NCBI GenBank assembly: GCA_963682025.1
Contig: OY821517.1
Span: 24,392,620 to 24,456,619 of the forward strand
DNA: 64,000 nucleotides
DNA from: Cordilura impudica
Lineage: Eukaryota > Arthropoda > Insecta > Diptera > Scathophagidae
Reading direction: 5' to 3'
Under the pieces are notes generated by a model. That model was not told the DNA's origin. It saw nothing but the letters and a program-made list of their open reading frames with translations, and did no database searches. The translations under genes were made by a program, and so were the position numbers. Below are positions 21,830 to 34,364 of the stretch, in pieces. Position 1 is the first letter of the stretch, and each line of letters begins with the position of its first letter.

Positions 21830-24800
21830 CAAGTAAGAGTGTTAAATTCGGCTGGGCCGAATCTTTGATACCCACCACCTCGGTTTGAGTAATGAAAATA
21901 AATGTAAACAAAATATTGGAAAAAGTAAACAATTTGTTAAATTTAATACCATATTATTTCAGCAAATTCTTTGGGTTGGTTTTCGTCTTTTCTATTATTT
22001 CGGATTTATTTCGGTGTTTGCTTTTTGGTCATTGTGGTCGCTGATCGGCATGCATTTAGGTTATATACCTATATGCATGCGTTTCCGGTTATATGACATT
22101 ACTTCTCGTTTAATTTAGTTTTTGCTAATTAAATAGCTCGCCCTAACCTCCATTGCAAAGGTAATGGTTGTGTAGGGTGGCTATATGCATTAAATCGTGC
22201 TAATTGGAGATGGCTGTATAGTTTCTTTTAACTGGCCAAATACTTCTTTATTGCGGCCATATAGGTCGGATGGAGTAACAAAATAATAACCAAAAAGCTC
22301 TCTCAACTTTTTTATTAAAATATTGCTAATATTTCTGTTTATTTATTTTAAAATGAAATTATGAATTGAATATGCTATTTAATTTTTTTATTTATATAAA
22401 AAAGTTTTTTAATAAAAGCAAAATATTTTCACTATTTTATGATTTTTATTTATGTATGACGACATTTCAACCTAAAAATTTAAGTTTTTATCGATTGAAT
22501 AAACAACACAAAAATGGTTGTCGTTTAGATAACAACAAGAGCTGACTTTAACAATAGCGAATATCGTTTAAAAATTTTACTGATAATTTTGCTTTTCTTT
22601 TTTAACGATTCGACAATCGTTAAAAGAAGTTACTGAAAAGCTATTAATTTCTTCTGAATGCCAATATTTTTTTTTAATGTAAACATTTTTTAAATGTAAA
22701 CATATTTGGTGTTTGTTTTGGAATTTCAATTTGTGTTTAACGAATAAAATTTATATGTATATTAAAGATGCAATTAATGTCTTCTAAATTTAAAATTATT
22801 ATTTCCGACGTTTTGATATGATTTTCTGAAATTCAGTTAATATTTTCTAATTTATAATTGGAAATTTTAATTCCAGTTTTTAGAATTGATATTTTCTAAA
22901 ATTTGAAAAGTGCAATTTTGTATGTATGTGAATAATACTGCTTTAGTAATTATAAACAATTTTTAAAAATTAGATGTAATCGCAATCAGATATTTTGTAG
23001 GTAAAGCAGAACAATAATTCTATATAACTATGTAGAACTATGTTAAAAGCAAAAAACTCATTGATAACTCGGTAACTCTATTTTGTAAAGACAACAAAAA
23101 GTTAATATGCCAAACTTATGTACATATTTGTAAAAGAATAATGAAAAAACTTATGAAATAAAAGACCAGTCCGTGTATACTCCTAACATTGTGCTGTATG
23201 ATATCTATTTGAAAATATTGACATTCATGTTCAAATAGAAATAACTATGTATTGCAAAGCTAATTAGAACAAAAATTGTGGCGCCATCTACTGTGGCATA
23301 GCAACACTGAGCAATACGAAGTGACACTTTGTTAATGCAAAAGAAATGTATTTTCCCCACAACAAAATATTGCAGAATTTTATGTAAATAAAATAATATA
23401 CCGATTTATTTCTAACATGCAGTTATTATGGATATACATATATAGAATATATGTATGTATATTATTTGTATTATTTAATATGTGTATGTATGTATATGTA
23501 AATATTACACACAAAAAATACAACATCAAACGTTATTTTTGCGTTTTTCTCTTTAAATAAATTAATACATAAATTTTTTTTTGCTAAATTTACATTGTTT
23601 TTTTTTATTGACAACTAGGTATTTTAGCATTATTTGCTTTAGATGCTGGTGATTTTTACTTTATATTAACTCGAGTGTCTACTTGTCGTAAAAATTTTGC
23701 ATCGATTTTAACCCCTTTCCCGTGACCCAATCGATCTGGAAGTTTGCAGGCAGGCTATTGGCAATGACAGAAATGATATAATAAATTTTTTTAGTGATGC
23801 CAAAACAATGGAAACTGTTAAATTTTTCTACCAGAGTTGATAAAAAAAAAATGTACAAAGGTTAGTTTTTATTATATTATTACCACAATGACCACCAAAA
23901 CAACAAGCCCAGCTATGACAACAATACAACATTTAGAATAACAACAAGAACAATATAGAAACATCATATTTTTAATTTTTTTTTTAATTTTTCAGAGATT
24001 TCCCTGGACCTGTTCCACCGATTTTAATGATTTTTGAAATTGAAATCTTCCCACGAATTCTCACTGAAAATGATCACCTTAGCTATCCTATTGAGTGCGT
24101 GATCGTGACAAGAACAACATAGAAAATTATATTTAAATGGTGCGTGGTAAAGAAGAAGAAAGCATACATTTCAAAAATTCATAACTGCACTGTATTCTTA
24201 ATCGGACCGGTATCTGGCATTTCAGCCTTCATCTTTTCTTCTTCTTTACCATGCACCATTTAAACAAAATTAAAAATTGCATATTAATTACAGTAATTGC
24301 AATATGTCTGAAAAATGACTATAAATCTAACAAACAAAAAAATCTTTCTTCGCTTCACACCGTCATCTCAAATATATGTAAAGTGCATATGTAGGTATGT
24401 ACAAAAACCGTACATCACATATGACAACTCTTACGAAAACTGAGAATAGTGGAAATTAGAAGTAAAAATGCAAAAAATATTCAAAAATTCAAAAATAACG
24501 ATTGTTTGTTTGGACAGAGTTGTATCTTCTGAAATTAATACAAAGTAAAGCTGTATGGTACGAAAACTGAAAACTAACCACACTGCTCGTAGGCCTGACT
24601 TTCGGTGAGTGTGTTAAAGCGCTGACCAAAAAGTGCAAGTACGAGTGTATGTGAGAAGGTTCACGGTTCAAAACCTCACGGCCGCCCTAAGTAGAAAAAA
24701 TTTTCATATAGAAACAACCTATTCAATTAAAACATAACAATTATCACAATGTTCAATAAATCGCTGATGAAGGCTGAAATGCCAGAAACCGGTCCGATTA

Positions 24801-25272
24801 AGAATACAGTGCAGTTATGAATTTTTGAAATGTATGCTTTCTTCTTCTTTACCACGCACCATTTAAACAAAATTAAAAATTGCATATTAATTACAGTAGT
24901 AATTGCAATATGTCTGAAAAATGACTATAAATCTAACAAACAAGAAAATTATATTTTTTCAAGACTTTTTTTAGTTCTTCATTCAAATCTCGGCCTCTAA
25001 TCGACCGATTTGGACGATTTTAAATAGCAAACTTCTCAGGATGTCAATGAATCATTTTTTATGTCAACGAGCACCCTAGCTGCCCGATTGATACCGTCAT
25101 CGTGAATTCCACAGACGGATAGACGGACAGACGGACATCGCTATATCAACTCCGGTTGTTATAAGGATCACAAATATATATATTTTTTGGGGTCCAAAAT
25201 TTTTTTTCTAATTATTACAAACGGAATGACAAACTTATATATACCCTCTGCACACTGGAGTGGAGGGTATAA
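21830..25272 (+). repeat. Dispersed repeat R, longest copy, inserted in element C
   Basis: The 5' end is AAGTAAGAGTGTTAAA followed by the hairpin ATTCGGCTGGGCCGAAT and GATACCCACCACC. The 3' end is GGAGTGGAGGGTATAAAAA. The ATACCC...GGGTAT pairing makes a short subterminal inverted repeat. The interior combines the part shared with 5.9-7.7 kb and the part shared with 16.45-17.53 kb, so this copy links two otherwise unconnected fragments. It carries its own insertion at 24132-24950. No protein-coding frame of weight is seen. I cannot name the family; the GACGGACATCG and GGGTATAAAAA landmarks are common in fly genomes. Confidence 0.75.
24132..24950 (+). repeat. Composite repeat with tRNA-like body
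   Basis: Segment 24132-24259 is an inverted repeat: AAATGGTGCGTGGTAAAGAA at the left and TTCTTTACCATGCACCATTT at the right. A copy of the right end plus about 85 bp of following sequence recurs at 24842-24950 as a direct repeat. Between them (about 24590-24690) lies a tRNA-like region with GTGAGTGTGTTAAAGCG, CCAAAAAGTGC and box B-like GGTTCAAAACC, then GATGAAGGCTGAAATGCCAG and ACCGGTCCGATTAAGAATAC. The direct repeat suggests that a SINE-like unit inserted into, or recombined with, an older copy of its own tail. A related partial copy is at 10397-10690. Confidence 0.6.
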
Positions 25273-25580
25273 AAATGTTTTGTAACTCAAGACAACGGTT
25301 TTTCAATTTTTAGCATATGCACTATTCCGGATTTTTTCCTAGTTGTGTGTAAGTATTTCTAAAACCTTAAAAATAAAACGTATACTGAGAAACTAGACAA
25401 ATTAAACTTTCCGACGGTATGTAATATACCTAACTAAAATTTCATACCCTCAATACTGAAATACCTACAATATGTTAACCTCAAGAAAAAATCACTTTTT
25501 TTTTCTATAGAAATGTTGAAAAATTATTTTTTTTATTTACTTGTAATAATAATTTAATTAATGTATAATAATAATAATAA

Positions 25581-25946
25581 CTAGCAGATTACAGCGCTCG
25601 AAATTCGAGTGCAATTTCTAGGCAGCTTTACTTTTAGCTTAGATTAGCCAATTCACAAACCAACACTTATGGTTTATTATTATTGTGAATGAAGATAACA
25701 AACTCATTAACAAACACATTAACAAATTTAATAAAACACACATAGCAAATGTATAATTTTATGTGTGTTAGTAGCAACTTTAAATGCAATTTACTCAAAA
25801 TAAAGGAAAAATTTTAAAATCTGTAAATCTGCAAAACGGCTAAAAAGAAATACCTTTAAAATAATATACATTTGGTCAAAATCGGGATAAAACGGTGGAA
25901 CAAAACATTGGTCACAAGAAATCACCTAGCCTATTAATATTATAGA
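25581..25946 (-). mobile_element. Short non-autonomous Helitron (H7) inside element C
   Basis: On the minus strand it starts A|TCTATAATATTAATAGGC at 25946 and ends with the perfect palindrome CTCGAATTTCGAG region and CTAG|T at 25581-25584. It is 366 bp and non-coding, and it lies between the left arm and the transposase remnant of element C. Confidence 0.85.
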
Positions 25947-26099
25947 TAATAAAAATAAAAAAATAAATAATTTAATAAAATTTAATCTTAATCACATATA
26001 AATGGATCTCATTTAGAACATAACTATTTTTTAACAAATTTATTGTAGCTGATGAAGTATTTAAGTTTTGTAAATTTTAAAATATCCAGTCTTTCATGC

Positions 26100-27790
26100 A
26101 GCTTATTTATCACCTTTATTTGCTGCTCTTTTGACCAATTCTTTCTTGGCGTTACTAGGTTCAGCTGTTGATTTCCTTGCTGGTTTTTTTTTTTTTTTTT
26201 GGCTTTGGAAAGAAATCGCATTGAGTAGATCAAAAAACTTTTTCATCTTAAGTCTTCCATCCACAAGCGATATAAAAGCATGGTATTGAGCGGTGCCATC
26301 GATTGCTATCGCAGCATCAAATCTGCTTTTCAGTGTATTCAATGTTTCCTCATGATCCTCTTTGCTACTAAAAACTATTTTACAATAATTCTTTGCCCAA
26401 TGGAATAAAGCAGAATAAGATGCGATCATGATGAAAGCACTGGAGCCTATACTTCGCTGCATTTCTTTTACGGTTTCCTCCTATATCATCACATGATCCT
26501 TTACCATGAGCAGTTGGATGAAAATGTCAGTCAGCTGGCATTCCAAAATCAGTTATATGAGCCATAAGATTTGCGAAGCTACTTTTGATTTTAAAGTATT
26601 GACGAGGTTCGTCCGAAACGTACTATACCTTCTCTAATGTAAATTTTGATTTTAGATATTTTAGTATTATCTTCTGGTATTCAATGCAATGGTATCATGT
26701 TTTAAATCGTGGGATATGATTGCCACACTTTTCTGTTCCACTTTTTCATCTTTCATGTTGTAAATAACTACTGTGAATATAGTTGCTTGGTCGTTATTGA
26801 AGTGGAATGCTTGTATGTCATCCTGAATAACATATTTATAGTTTTCTGCGAAATCATATAAAATAACGAATTCACCAGACTTCAAATGTATCTTAAAATC
26901 CTTAAGAATGACCATTGCTCTTTGACTAAAAAGTCATGGGTTCTCAAGTTTAGCAATCCTGTACACATTTCTTCCACAAAATCATCCACATTTAAAATTA
27001 TTGTTTTCAATGTGCATCTGTCAGTCTGAATTCAAGATTCAAATTTGATCTCCTTTATATATTCGCGATCGAAAGAGTTGATTAAATTCTCTTTGATGAA
27101 TGTGGTTTCCGGGCTATTGGAACACTCACCTAAGTGGCATGTAGCTATTGCATTAGGACACATAGTCAATTTAAAGCAATCGCGGTAATGGTGTAGATCT
27201 TCTGGCGAATCATCTGTTAAGTATTTTAAGTTGAGTTCCTTCAACATCAGTTTAACATTTACCGCGGCATCCTGCTAAAATGCAATATTTTGGCCTCAGT
27301 TGGGTAAATTTTTTGAAGCCAATTTTTACATCTTCATGTTCAGATTGAAATGTTGCAAATAATTCTTTCAGGTTGCAGAGAACCATTCTCATCTGCATTT
27401 GAACTTTCTTACCATCGATTCGTACAGACAGTCCAATCTTTCATCCCTGGCATCAGGCCACTCATATCCTCTCGCTGATAAAACTGAGTTACTAGAGCTT
27501 CAATTTCGCACTCTAAAGTTTTTCCCTTCTTTTTGTTTGGGAGTGTGAGAATCCCATGCTCAGCGACCATTTTTTTTTTAACAATTCTTGCATTGAGACT
27601 TTCCAAACTCAGTCGTAATTTTTCACAACTCAATGTCGATGGAGCAAGTGTGAGAAGTTGAATTCTTTCAGCTCTATTCTGCGACGTTTTGTATTTCTCT
27701 TTATTTTGTTCAACAACTTCTACTGCATCCTTATGATACTGATTTTGACACTCATTCTTTGAACTTATATAAAAAATGTTGAGTGTTTAA
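26100..27790 (-). pseudogene. Element C transposase, decayed
   Basis: Minus-strand frames in order: FYQREDMSGLMPGMKD (near 27430-27480), a segment with VKIGFKKFTQLRPKYCILAG, ECSNSPETTFIKENL, then ILYDFAENYKYVIQDDIQ with FHFNNDQATIFTVVIY (26667-26915), then DFGMPAD and HFHPTAHGKGSCDDIGGNRKRNA (split here as HFHPTAHGKG / SCDDIGGNRKR), and a basic tail. DFAENY and the HGKGxCDxIGG block are typical of a transposase-like family with an RNase H-like core that I recall from many invertebrates; the Asp of DFAENY is a candidate catalytic residue. At least four frameshifts or stops break it. The N-terminal part shares FYxRED with the gene at 1055-2021. It lies between the C arms, so it is probably the element's own gene. 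Confidence 0.7.
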
Positions 27791-28427
27791 CATATTGCGG
27801 GTATTACAGTATCGAAGGTCTGAAATTTTAGTTAGGTATGTTACATACCGTCTGAAAGGTTAATTTGTCTAGTTTCTCAGTATACGTTTTATTTTTAAGG
27901 TTTTAGAAACACCTACACACTAATAGAAAAAAAAAATTCAAATTAGTGCATATGCTAAAAATTGAGAAACCGTTGTTTTGAGTTACAAAACATTTTCTTA
28001 TAGATATCCCACTCGCATCCACTAAACGCCCAAAAAACTCTTAAAGGAAAAACCTAAGCTTTCTTTTAAGCAAAAAAAAATTTCCTTTTTTGAAAAAAAG
28101 TCAAAAAATTTTTGATTTCGCAAAAAAAAGTAAAAAAAAATTTTTTTTGAATTTTTAATTCCGAAAGACTGAGGAAATAGCTATCTAAACTATTTGGGAC
28201 AAATTTTGCTAAGAACAATAGGTAAAAAGTTACATTGTTAAAAAAAACACCTGTTTGGTCAAAATGTCGAATTTTGACCCGCTCTAACTCAGAGAGTCCT
28301 GGACCGATCTTGTTGAAATATTGTGTCTAAACAACTATCCAACAGTACTAATCTTGGTGCTAATTTCATCCCGATCGGAAGACATCGGTTTCATAAATTG
28401 GATCATTTGACATAAAATGCCACATAT
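27783..28427 (-). repeat. Right inverted arm of element C
   Basis: It matches the two-part left arm in reverse orientation and 44964-45628 in direct orientation. Landmarks are CAGTATACGTTTTATTTTTA, GAGTTACAAAACATTTT, ATCCCACTCGCATCCACTAA and CGATCGGAAGACATCGGTTT. Confidence 0.8.
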
Positions 28428-31385
28428 AGTTATATATTATTGTACTTATCCCTAATATCTCCTTCTCTCTTCTTTCTAGTTATTTATTTTATTTAGTCTA
28501 CTTTATATTATTAATAATTAACTATTTTCTTTTTAACATTATTACCTATTTTCACTTTAAACTAAATTATTATTATCAGTTATGATTTTAAGTTGTAATA
28601 TGTTTAAACTTTGTAAATTTAAACCTATTCCAATTTTTTCTGTTAAAACAATATTTCATTGAATAATTAATTTTGTTTGTCAATTTGTTCTTAATATATC
28701 CATTCATTCAGAAAAATATAATTATAGAAAAATAAACACTTAAAATAACTTAATAAAAATTGTTTTTGTACAAAATATAGAAATATAACTAACTTTATGT
28801 ATCTCTAGAACAATTTAATTTTTTATTCAATAAAAATATTTAAAAAAAAAAATTTTTTTTTTTTAATATTTTTTTATATATTTTTTTTTAGTTTTTTTTT
28901 TATTTTTTTTTTTTAAATTAAGTTAATATAGAAAATTATGTGTTATTAAAATTTTGGAAAAAAAATGGTTAATAAATTTTTTAAATATTATTTATATATT
29001 TTTTCTTTAATGACGATAATATGTCTGAAAACCTCCATAAAAGAAGAGGCTAACAGAGGAATTTTAAATTAAAAAAAAAGCTGGGGACATATATTTATCA
29101 CCATCGTATAGCTAACTTCTACGTTTCACCTAAATTAACCCTAAACTTTAGAATTTTTGCACATTGTTTATAATCTCAGCTTACACATACGTACTTGTAT
29201 TTATAGTCGAATTAATTCCAAATTATAGTCATTAACACTTTAGCGTATTGCTTAAGTTAAGGACGATGCATAAAAATAATCACAATAATATATTCACCTT
29301 TTAAATTTAATATTGTTTGCATGTTTATAGTTTGATGTCAATATAAATTGTTAAAATTTCTGTCAAATGAAACAAAAAAAAAAAAAACAAACACGCAAAT
29401 ATACACAATAGAAACTATAAAGAAAAAGGCGCAACCACACTTTAGGGTACGAGAACTACATGGTGTTGACACGCAAATCTTTAGACCACTACACAACAGG
29501 AAATAAACACTGTGAGAATTGTTGAACTGTATATAGGTATATGTATGTATGTATGATGGTTTTTGTAATAATAAAAAAAAAAATCCCACAAAATTTTATG
29601 TAATTTTTTATAGCATTTCTTTTATGAGTTAAGATAATTTTGTTTATTTTAACACACTACACTATAAACAATAATACTTTTCAAGGGAAGCACAAAAACT
29701 CCGACGGCTAAAATTTATGTAGCCTACATAAAGGGGATAATATTTTGAATTATTTTTATTGAAAGGTAAGACGGAAAAGTATGAACAATATTTTTGTTAT
29801 TAATATACATATTTTTTTAGCTATTTTTTTATATTTTTATTATTATTACTAGCAAATTTTTTTCTCTTTTTTTAGTTTTACACACAATAATATAATTAAT
29901 ATTTTTCCATATTTATTGATATTATTTTTTTTTAATAGTATTCCAAAACCGTACGAGATGAAAGCTTAGTGTAGACTAAACATGCAGCAGCTTGCTTACT
30001 CTGCTTACCTAACAAAACGCAGTACAGAAGCAAAAACACACATACACACACACACACATATATATACCCATCATACTTTGGAAACACACGACTTTAACAC
30101 GATGGTTTTAAGTTCAAGCAACCAACTTAGGGAACAGGCAACATTTCACAGCAACAACAATAGCAAAAAGTCCTACAAGAAGTTATTTTACTATCAATAC
30201 ACTTAAAAACCCACACATTTGTAAAAGCTGTTGCTTGCTGGCCTGTATGTTGTTAGTTGTTAAAATATATAAATCTTAACACTACTTCCCATGTGGTGGT
30301 AGACAATCTATTTTGTATTACACGCCATAATGTATGCAACAATTTTTGTTCTTAGCAAACAAAAACACATGTTAATATTCGTCAACATCAACTTGTTGTT
30401 AAGGGCAATGTGTTTATAAACATATTATAAGCGAAATATAAACTCAGCGCATGGTGAGAACATGTTAAAGCTTTTTCAAAGCTTTTTCTCTTCTTTAACC
30501 GGCTACTCTCAACAAGCACTTGTTGATATCGTTGATGCATTGCCGGTTGCGTTGTTGACAATATACATTTAGCAGTATGTTTATAACTAGTTCAGTAGCT
30601 TAGTAGGTCTTTAAGTTAAACCACCCCGCTGTTTGTAACTTGGTGCTAACGAAAGTAATAAAAATATGTTCTATAAAATAACAGTGGGTCGTTGTCAGCA
30701 TAACGAGGCAATAATTCATAAATTTTTGGTATTTTAGAAAAAAAAAAAAAAGAAAAAAAGAAGCAGACCATTACAATAGAATACAAAAAATTTTAACTTC
30801 GTTATATTGAAAATTTTAGACACAATAAGTATTTTTCTGCTAAAAATTTTGTTGTTATAATTAATACGAAAAAAATACAGCTTGAGGGTAGTTTTAATTC
30901 GTGTTAATTTTCAAAGAAACTTGTAGCAAGGATTATTTAAATAATCATAGTGTGGAACTTCAATCCTTAAAAGTGGAAGCAATAAGCCTACGAAATAATT
31001 TTTAATAACTCAAAATTTTTAAAGAAAGGCTATAATAGGATTATTTTTTTGTTGTGAGTCTTAGGTAGCCTAGATGAATATAGGGTTATCAAACTAAGTT
31101 TCTCGTTGTTACCAAGCATGAGTAAACAAATTGCTAAAACTCCCACTAAATAACTCAGATTTAGGCGAATTTATGCAACACTTAGCATTGTTAACGAATT
31201 TATATTATATTAACTAGCATTAATTTTCCTTAAGAAAATTAAATGAGTATGAGAAACTTTTTTAAATAAAAAATTTTCAGACAATGAATTTTATTTTTAG
31301 TTATTAACGCAAAATGTTATGAAAATTGTTTTTTTTTTTTTTTTTTTCAATAAAGTAAAAGAAAAGAAAAATATGCTCTAGATCA
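28428..31385. other. Long AT-rich intergenic stretch with microsatellites
   Basis: No gene is supported. There are A/T runs at 28845-28925, a GTATGTATG run near 29545 and a (CA)n/(TA)n tract at about 30037-30064. The small frames at 29338-29589 and 29982-30206 come from these simple repeats. The stretch 30400-30720 is less AT-rich and may be ordinary single-copy DNA. No repeat shared with the rest of the window was noticed. Confidence 0.5.
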
Positions 31386-31450
31386 GCGATGGCGAACCTA
31401 TGACCCACGGGTCACACACTGACCCACGCAACAATTTTAAGTGAAACACC
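31386..31450 (+). repeat. hAT-like terminal sequence
   Basis: CAGCGATGGCGAACC followed by TGACCCACGGGTCAC, itself a small palindrome, is the style of a hAT terminus. No matching right end (GGTTCGCCATCGCTG) was found nearby, so it is either a solitary end or a truncated MITE. Confidence 0.45.
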
Positions 31451-32559
31451 CAACAATAAATTTTTGACCAATATTTTTAAAAAATTCTTCATATTGTACA
31501 TTTAATAGTGAGTCTTGGTGGGAAATGTATTTAAAATATATTTACAGTATTATTATCATAAGTAACTTTAACACCAGCTACTTGTAAAAAAAGGTTTTGT
31601 AATTGGATCTATTATTTAACATTTTATATTAGATTTTATTAAAATAGCTGCACCTGCGCAACGATGACATTGAACTAATTCATTTGTTCTGATTGGTGGC
31701 TAAATTTTAACGATAGCGTTATTTATATGTTTTAAATCATATTTTTTTGCATTTCAATAGCATCATCACTGCTTGCATCACTTAGTTTTAACATTTTAGC
31801 ACCATTGTTGTTGTTAAATATATGCATACAAGTAATGCGTGTGCATTTCTTGGACTGCAATTGATTTTGTTAAAGAATTTACTAATCCTTTTTTTAATGT
31901 TAATATCTATTTGGAAAAATTTTGAAATATTCAAAAATATGTTGAAAACTAATTCTTCGATTTTTTTTATTTATTATATTTTTAAACACAAAATACACGT
32001 CTGAACTCTATTCGTTGAAGTTATAAAAATGTACGCAATTTTTTGTGCTACCCATTGGCAATAACATATCACCAGTTAAAAAGGAAACGTTTAAACGCTA
32101 TAAAAACGGATCGTTAACAGAAACATTTTGTTATTTGAATACATAACAGCAGTAGCAAGTTGTCATTTTCTAAATAACAACATACTATTTTTCTGCTTAA
32201 TTTATATTCAGAATAATACTCAGAGCATCGTAAAAGAATTTGTAAATTTTGCGAAGAAAATCTCTTCAAATCTTAAACGAAATTGTTCGTCACAAATAAT
32301 ATAAGTTAAAAAAAAAAACTGGTTTGACTGGCAAATGTCGGTTACACGACTCTAACGTATGAAATATATAAAAAGCTGAAACCGGGGGATATAGTGGAAA
32401 ATCTTGTCATGAGTTGGAAAAAAGATCGAAGAATAAGAAAAAAAAACTGTCCCAGTTATAATTGAGACTGAAAAAAATTACCAAATGCAGGTTGCGTCAA
32501 CTTTCCCAAAAATACTTCTACACTTTCTCTCAGTTTCTTTCTTTGAGAAATAAACTGAG
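31451..32559. other. AT-rich intergenic DNA, no gene seen
   Basis: The frame at 31822-32004 is low-complexity and unsupported. Nothing else recognised. Confidence 0.45.
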
Positions 32560-33960
32560 AAATTCAAAGTCATGCTAAAAGTATTAGGCCATAATAGCAA
32601 AATCTCCAAAGGGTCCAGCGTTCTCAGGCCAAACTTTTTTATGGCCTTTTATATCTTTTACTTATCTTGATGGTTGTCTGCTTAGTTTTTCAGTTACGGG
32701 GTATAACTCAAGAACTATTGATGATTTCTCGTTTAACTCTTCAGCAAATCAAGTCGGACTAATTTAATTTTTCCCATTTTCTTAAATAAATTTTTTCAAT
32801 AAGATAACATACTAAGGGCGAGCGAATATCTATAGTATTAATAGGCAAGGTGATTTCTTGTGACGGATTTTACAACTTTAATTACCAACCGATTTTGATA
32901 AAAAGTATACCATTGGAAAGGTATTTCTATTTAGTTGTCCACCATATTTACAGATTTGCACCGTTTGGAAAATTTTTTTGGAGAAAAATGCATTTAAAGT
33001 TGCTATTAACACATGCATAAAACATATTTACGTGAAGCTTAAAAATTATACAATATGTGTGTGTGTTTATTAAATTTGTGTTGAATTATGAATTAGCTAA
33101 AATTGATTACCATACCGTTATACGGCGTTCACACTGAAGTGTTTAGCCAAGTGTTTAGCGATAAACGGGTCAAGTTGAGATGTTTACGCATACATTTTTT
33201 CGTTTGGCTAAACACCTTAATTGACATGTTTAAATCCTAAACATCTCAAAAAACCAAAAAATTACAGAGTTGTATTTAATTCTGCGCATGTTCAGTGCAA
33301 TTTCTAATTTTTGCCAAGTTGGCATCCTTGTTTTTTTTAACACTAATATTAAAGTGGCATTACAATAACAAAACATACAATATAAACATGAAAATAACGC
33401 ATCTATATTGATAATTTCATCATTATTTAGTGTTATTATTTTTATCTATTTTCAAAATTTTACAACTTTTCAATTGGTTATTATTTTAGAAACAGCTAAT
33501 CAATCTGCTCAATTATTTAACTTAAACATACTAAATCAAGTATGAACAACTGTGTTTTGTTTTGCAAAACACGAGCTAAAACGTCTTGTTAAGCTCTTAG
33601 AAAATTATTTATTAACAAACCCAGTTATACATCTTCTGTGTGTTCAATTGAATGAAAAAATAAATTTTCCTAGAATTTGCACTCGAATTTCGAGGGCTGG
33701 GCTCTGCTAGTTATTTATTATTAGAGTAGAAGAGACAAATCGGTATTTTTATTCCACTGTTTACGTGGATATATTAATAAGAATTTAATTTGCTGAAGAA
33801 TGAAATAAGAAGTAGTCAATGGTTGAGTTATAACTGAAAAACTAAGGAAACAGACCTCACGATAAGGAAATAATATAAAAGGTAAAAAAAAATTGACCCT
33901 TTGAAGGATTTACTATACTGACCCAGTACTTTTACCCTGATTTGGAAGTAAGCACCACCC
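32560..33960. repeat. Inverted-arm repeat E, copy 1, with a Helitron between its arms
   Basis: The left arm (about 32560-32828) and the reverse complement of the right arm (about 33711-33960) share TTAGTTTTTCAGTTA, ATAACTCAA, a GATGATTTCTYRTTT-like block and CTTCAGCAAAT. The same arms recur at 48.2-49.2 kb. Here the centre is occupied by the Helitron at 32829-33710. E is non-coding; its outer ends could not be fixed. Confidence 0.6.
32829..33710 (+). mobile_element. Non-autonomous Helitron (H2), enlarged by an insertion
   Basis: The 5' end is A|TCTATAGTATTAATAGGC (32829) and the 3' end is CACTCGAATTTCGAGGGC, GGGCTCTG, CTAG|T (33707-33710). It is 882 bp because unrelated sequence of about 480 bp lies at roughly 33115-33600. 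That insert starts near GGCGTTCACACTGAAGTG and contains several GTGTTTAGCC/GGCTAAACAC repeats in both orientations. Its ends are not clean enough to name it. Confidence 0.75.
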
Positions 33961-34364
33961 AGACTATGACCTCTAAATAGCCTACAGTGCTATAAGTAAC
34001 GGAGGGGAGTCAAAAAATTATTTTGAGTCTTTAGTCAGCCTTTGTCAGACATCGATTGCGAACGCATATACAAAAATTTTAAGCTCTCCAGTGAAAAATA
34101 ATATTTTAAAACTAATTGTCTTGCAGTGAGGATAGCAGTGAAAGTGATGTATATGAAGTAACTTGGCAGTTTGTTAAGGCTTTTGTACGATATTATTAGT
34201 GCACAAACATTTGCTTGTAAAATTTTTAATATTCAAAATATTTTTTTTTTAATCACATCTTTTTGCTCAATGTGTACAAAACCTCACTTCAAGTTTGTAA
34301 ATTATTGTATTCTTTTTGGCTTTAAAATAAGTCGTGAAATCAAAATACGTGAAGAAATTATTAG
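33961..34364. other. Short spacer, no gene seen
   Basis: AT-rich spacer between repeat E and a truncated Helitron. No motif recognised. Confidence 0.4.

Larger units (their letters stand above)
21473..28427 (-). mobile_element. Element C: long-inverted-repeat DNA transposon, split by later insertions
   Basis: The left arm is in two parts (21473-21829 and about 25273-25482). The right arm is 27783-28427. Both begin from the outside with a GGGGCGTTTCRWGTCAAGTG-like end, then GAAACCGATGTCTTCCGATC and, innermost, AATATGTTAACMYTC. The left arm was split by repeat R (21830-25272). A Helitron (25581-25946) lies between the left arm and the decayed transposase (about 26100-27790). Without insertions the element would be near 3.1-3.2 kb with arms of about 570-650 bp. 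A single arm without a gene occurs at 44964-45628. The target duplication was not resolved. Confidence 0.75.

Noticed and set aside
24590..24690. Functional tRNA gene
   Set aside because: Box A and B are only tRNA-like, stems do not close convincingly, and the unit is part of a repeat with another copy.
29982..30206. 74-aa frame with HTHTHTHIYTHH
   Set aside because: It comes from a (CA)n microsatellite.
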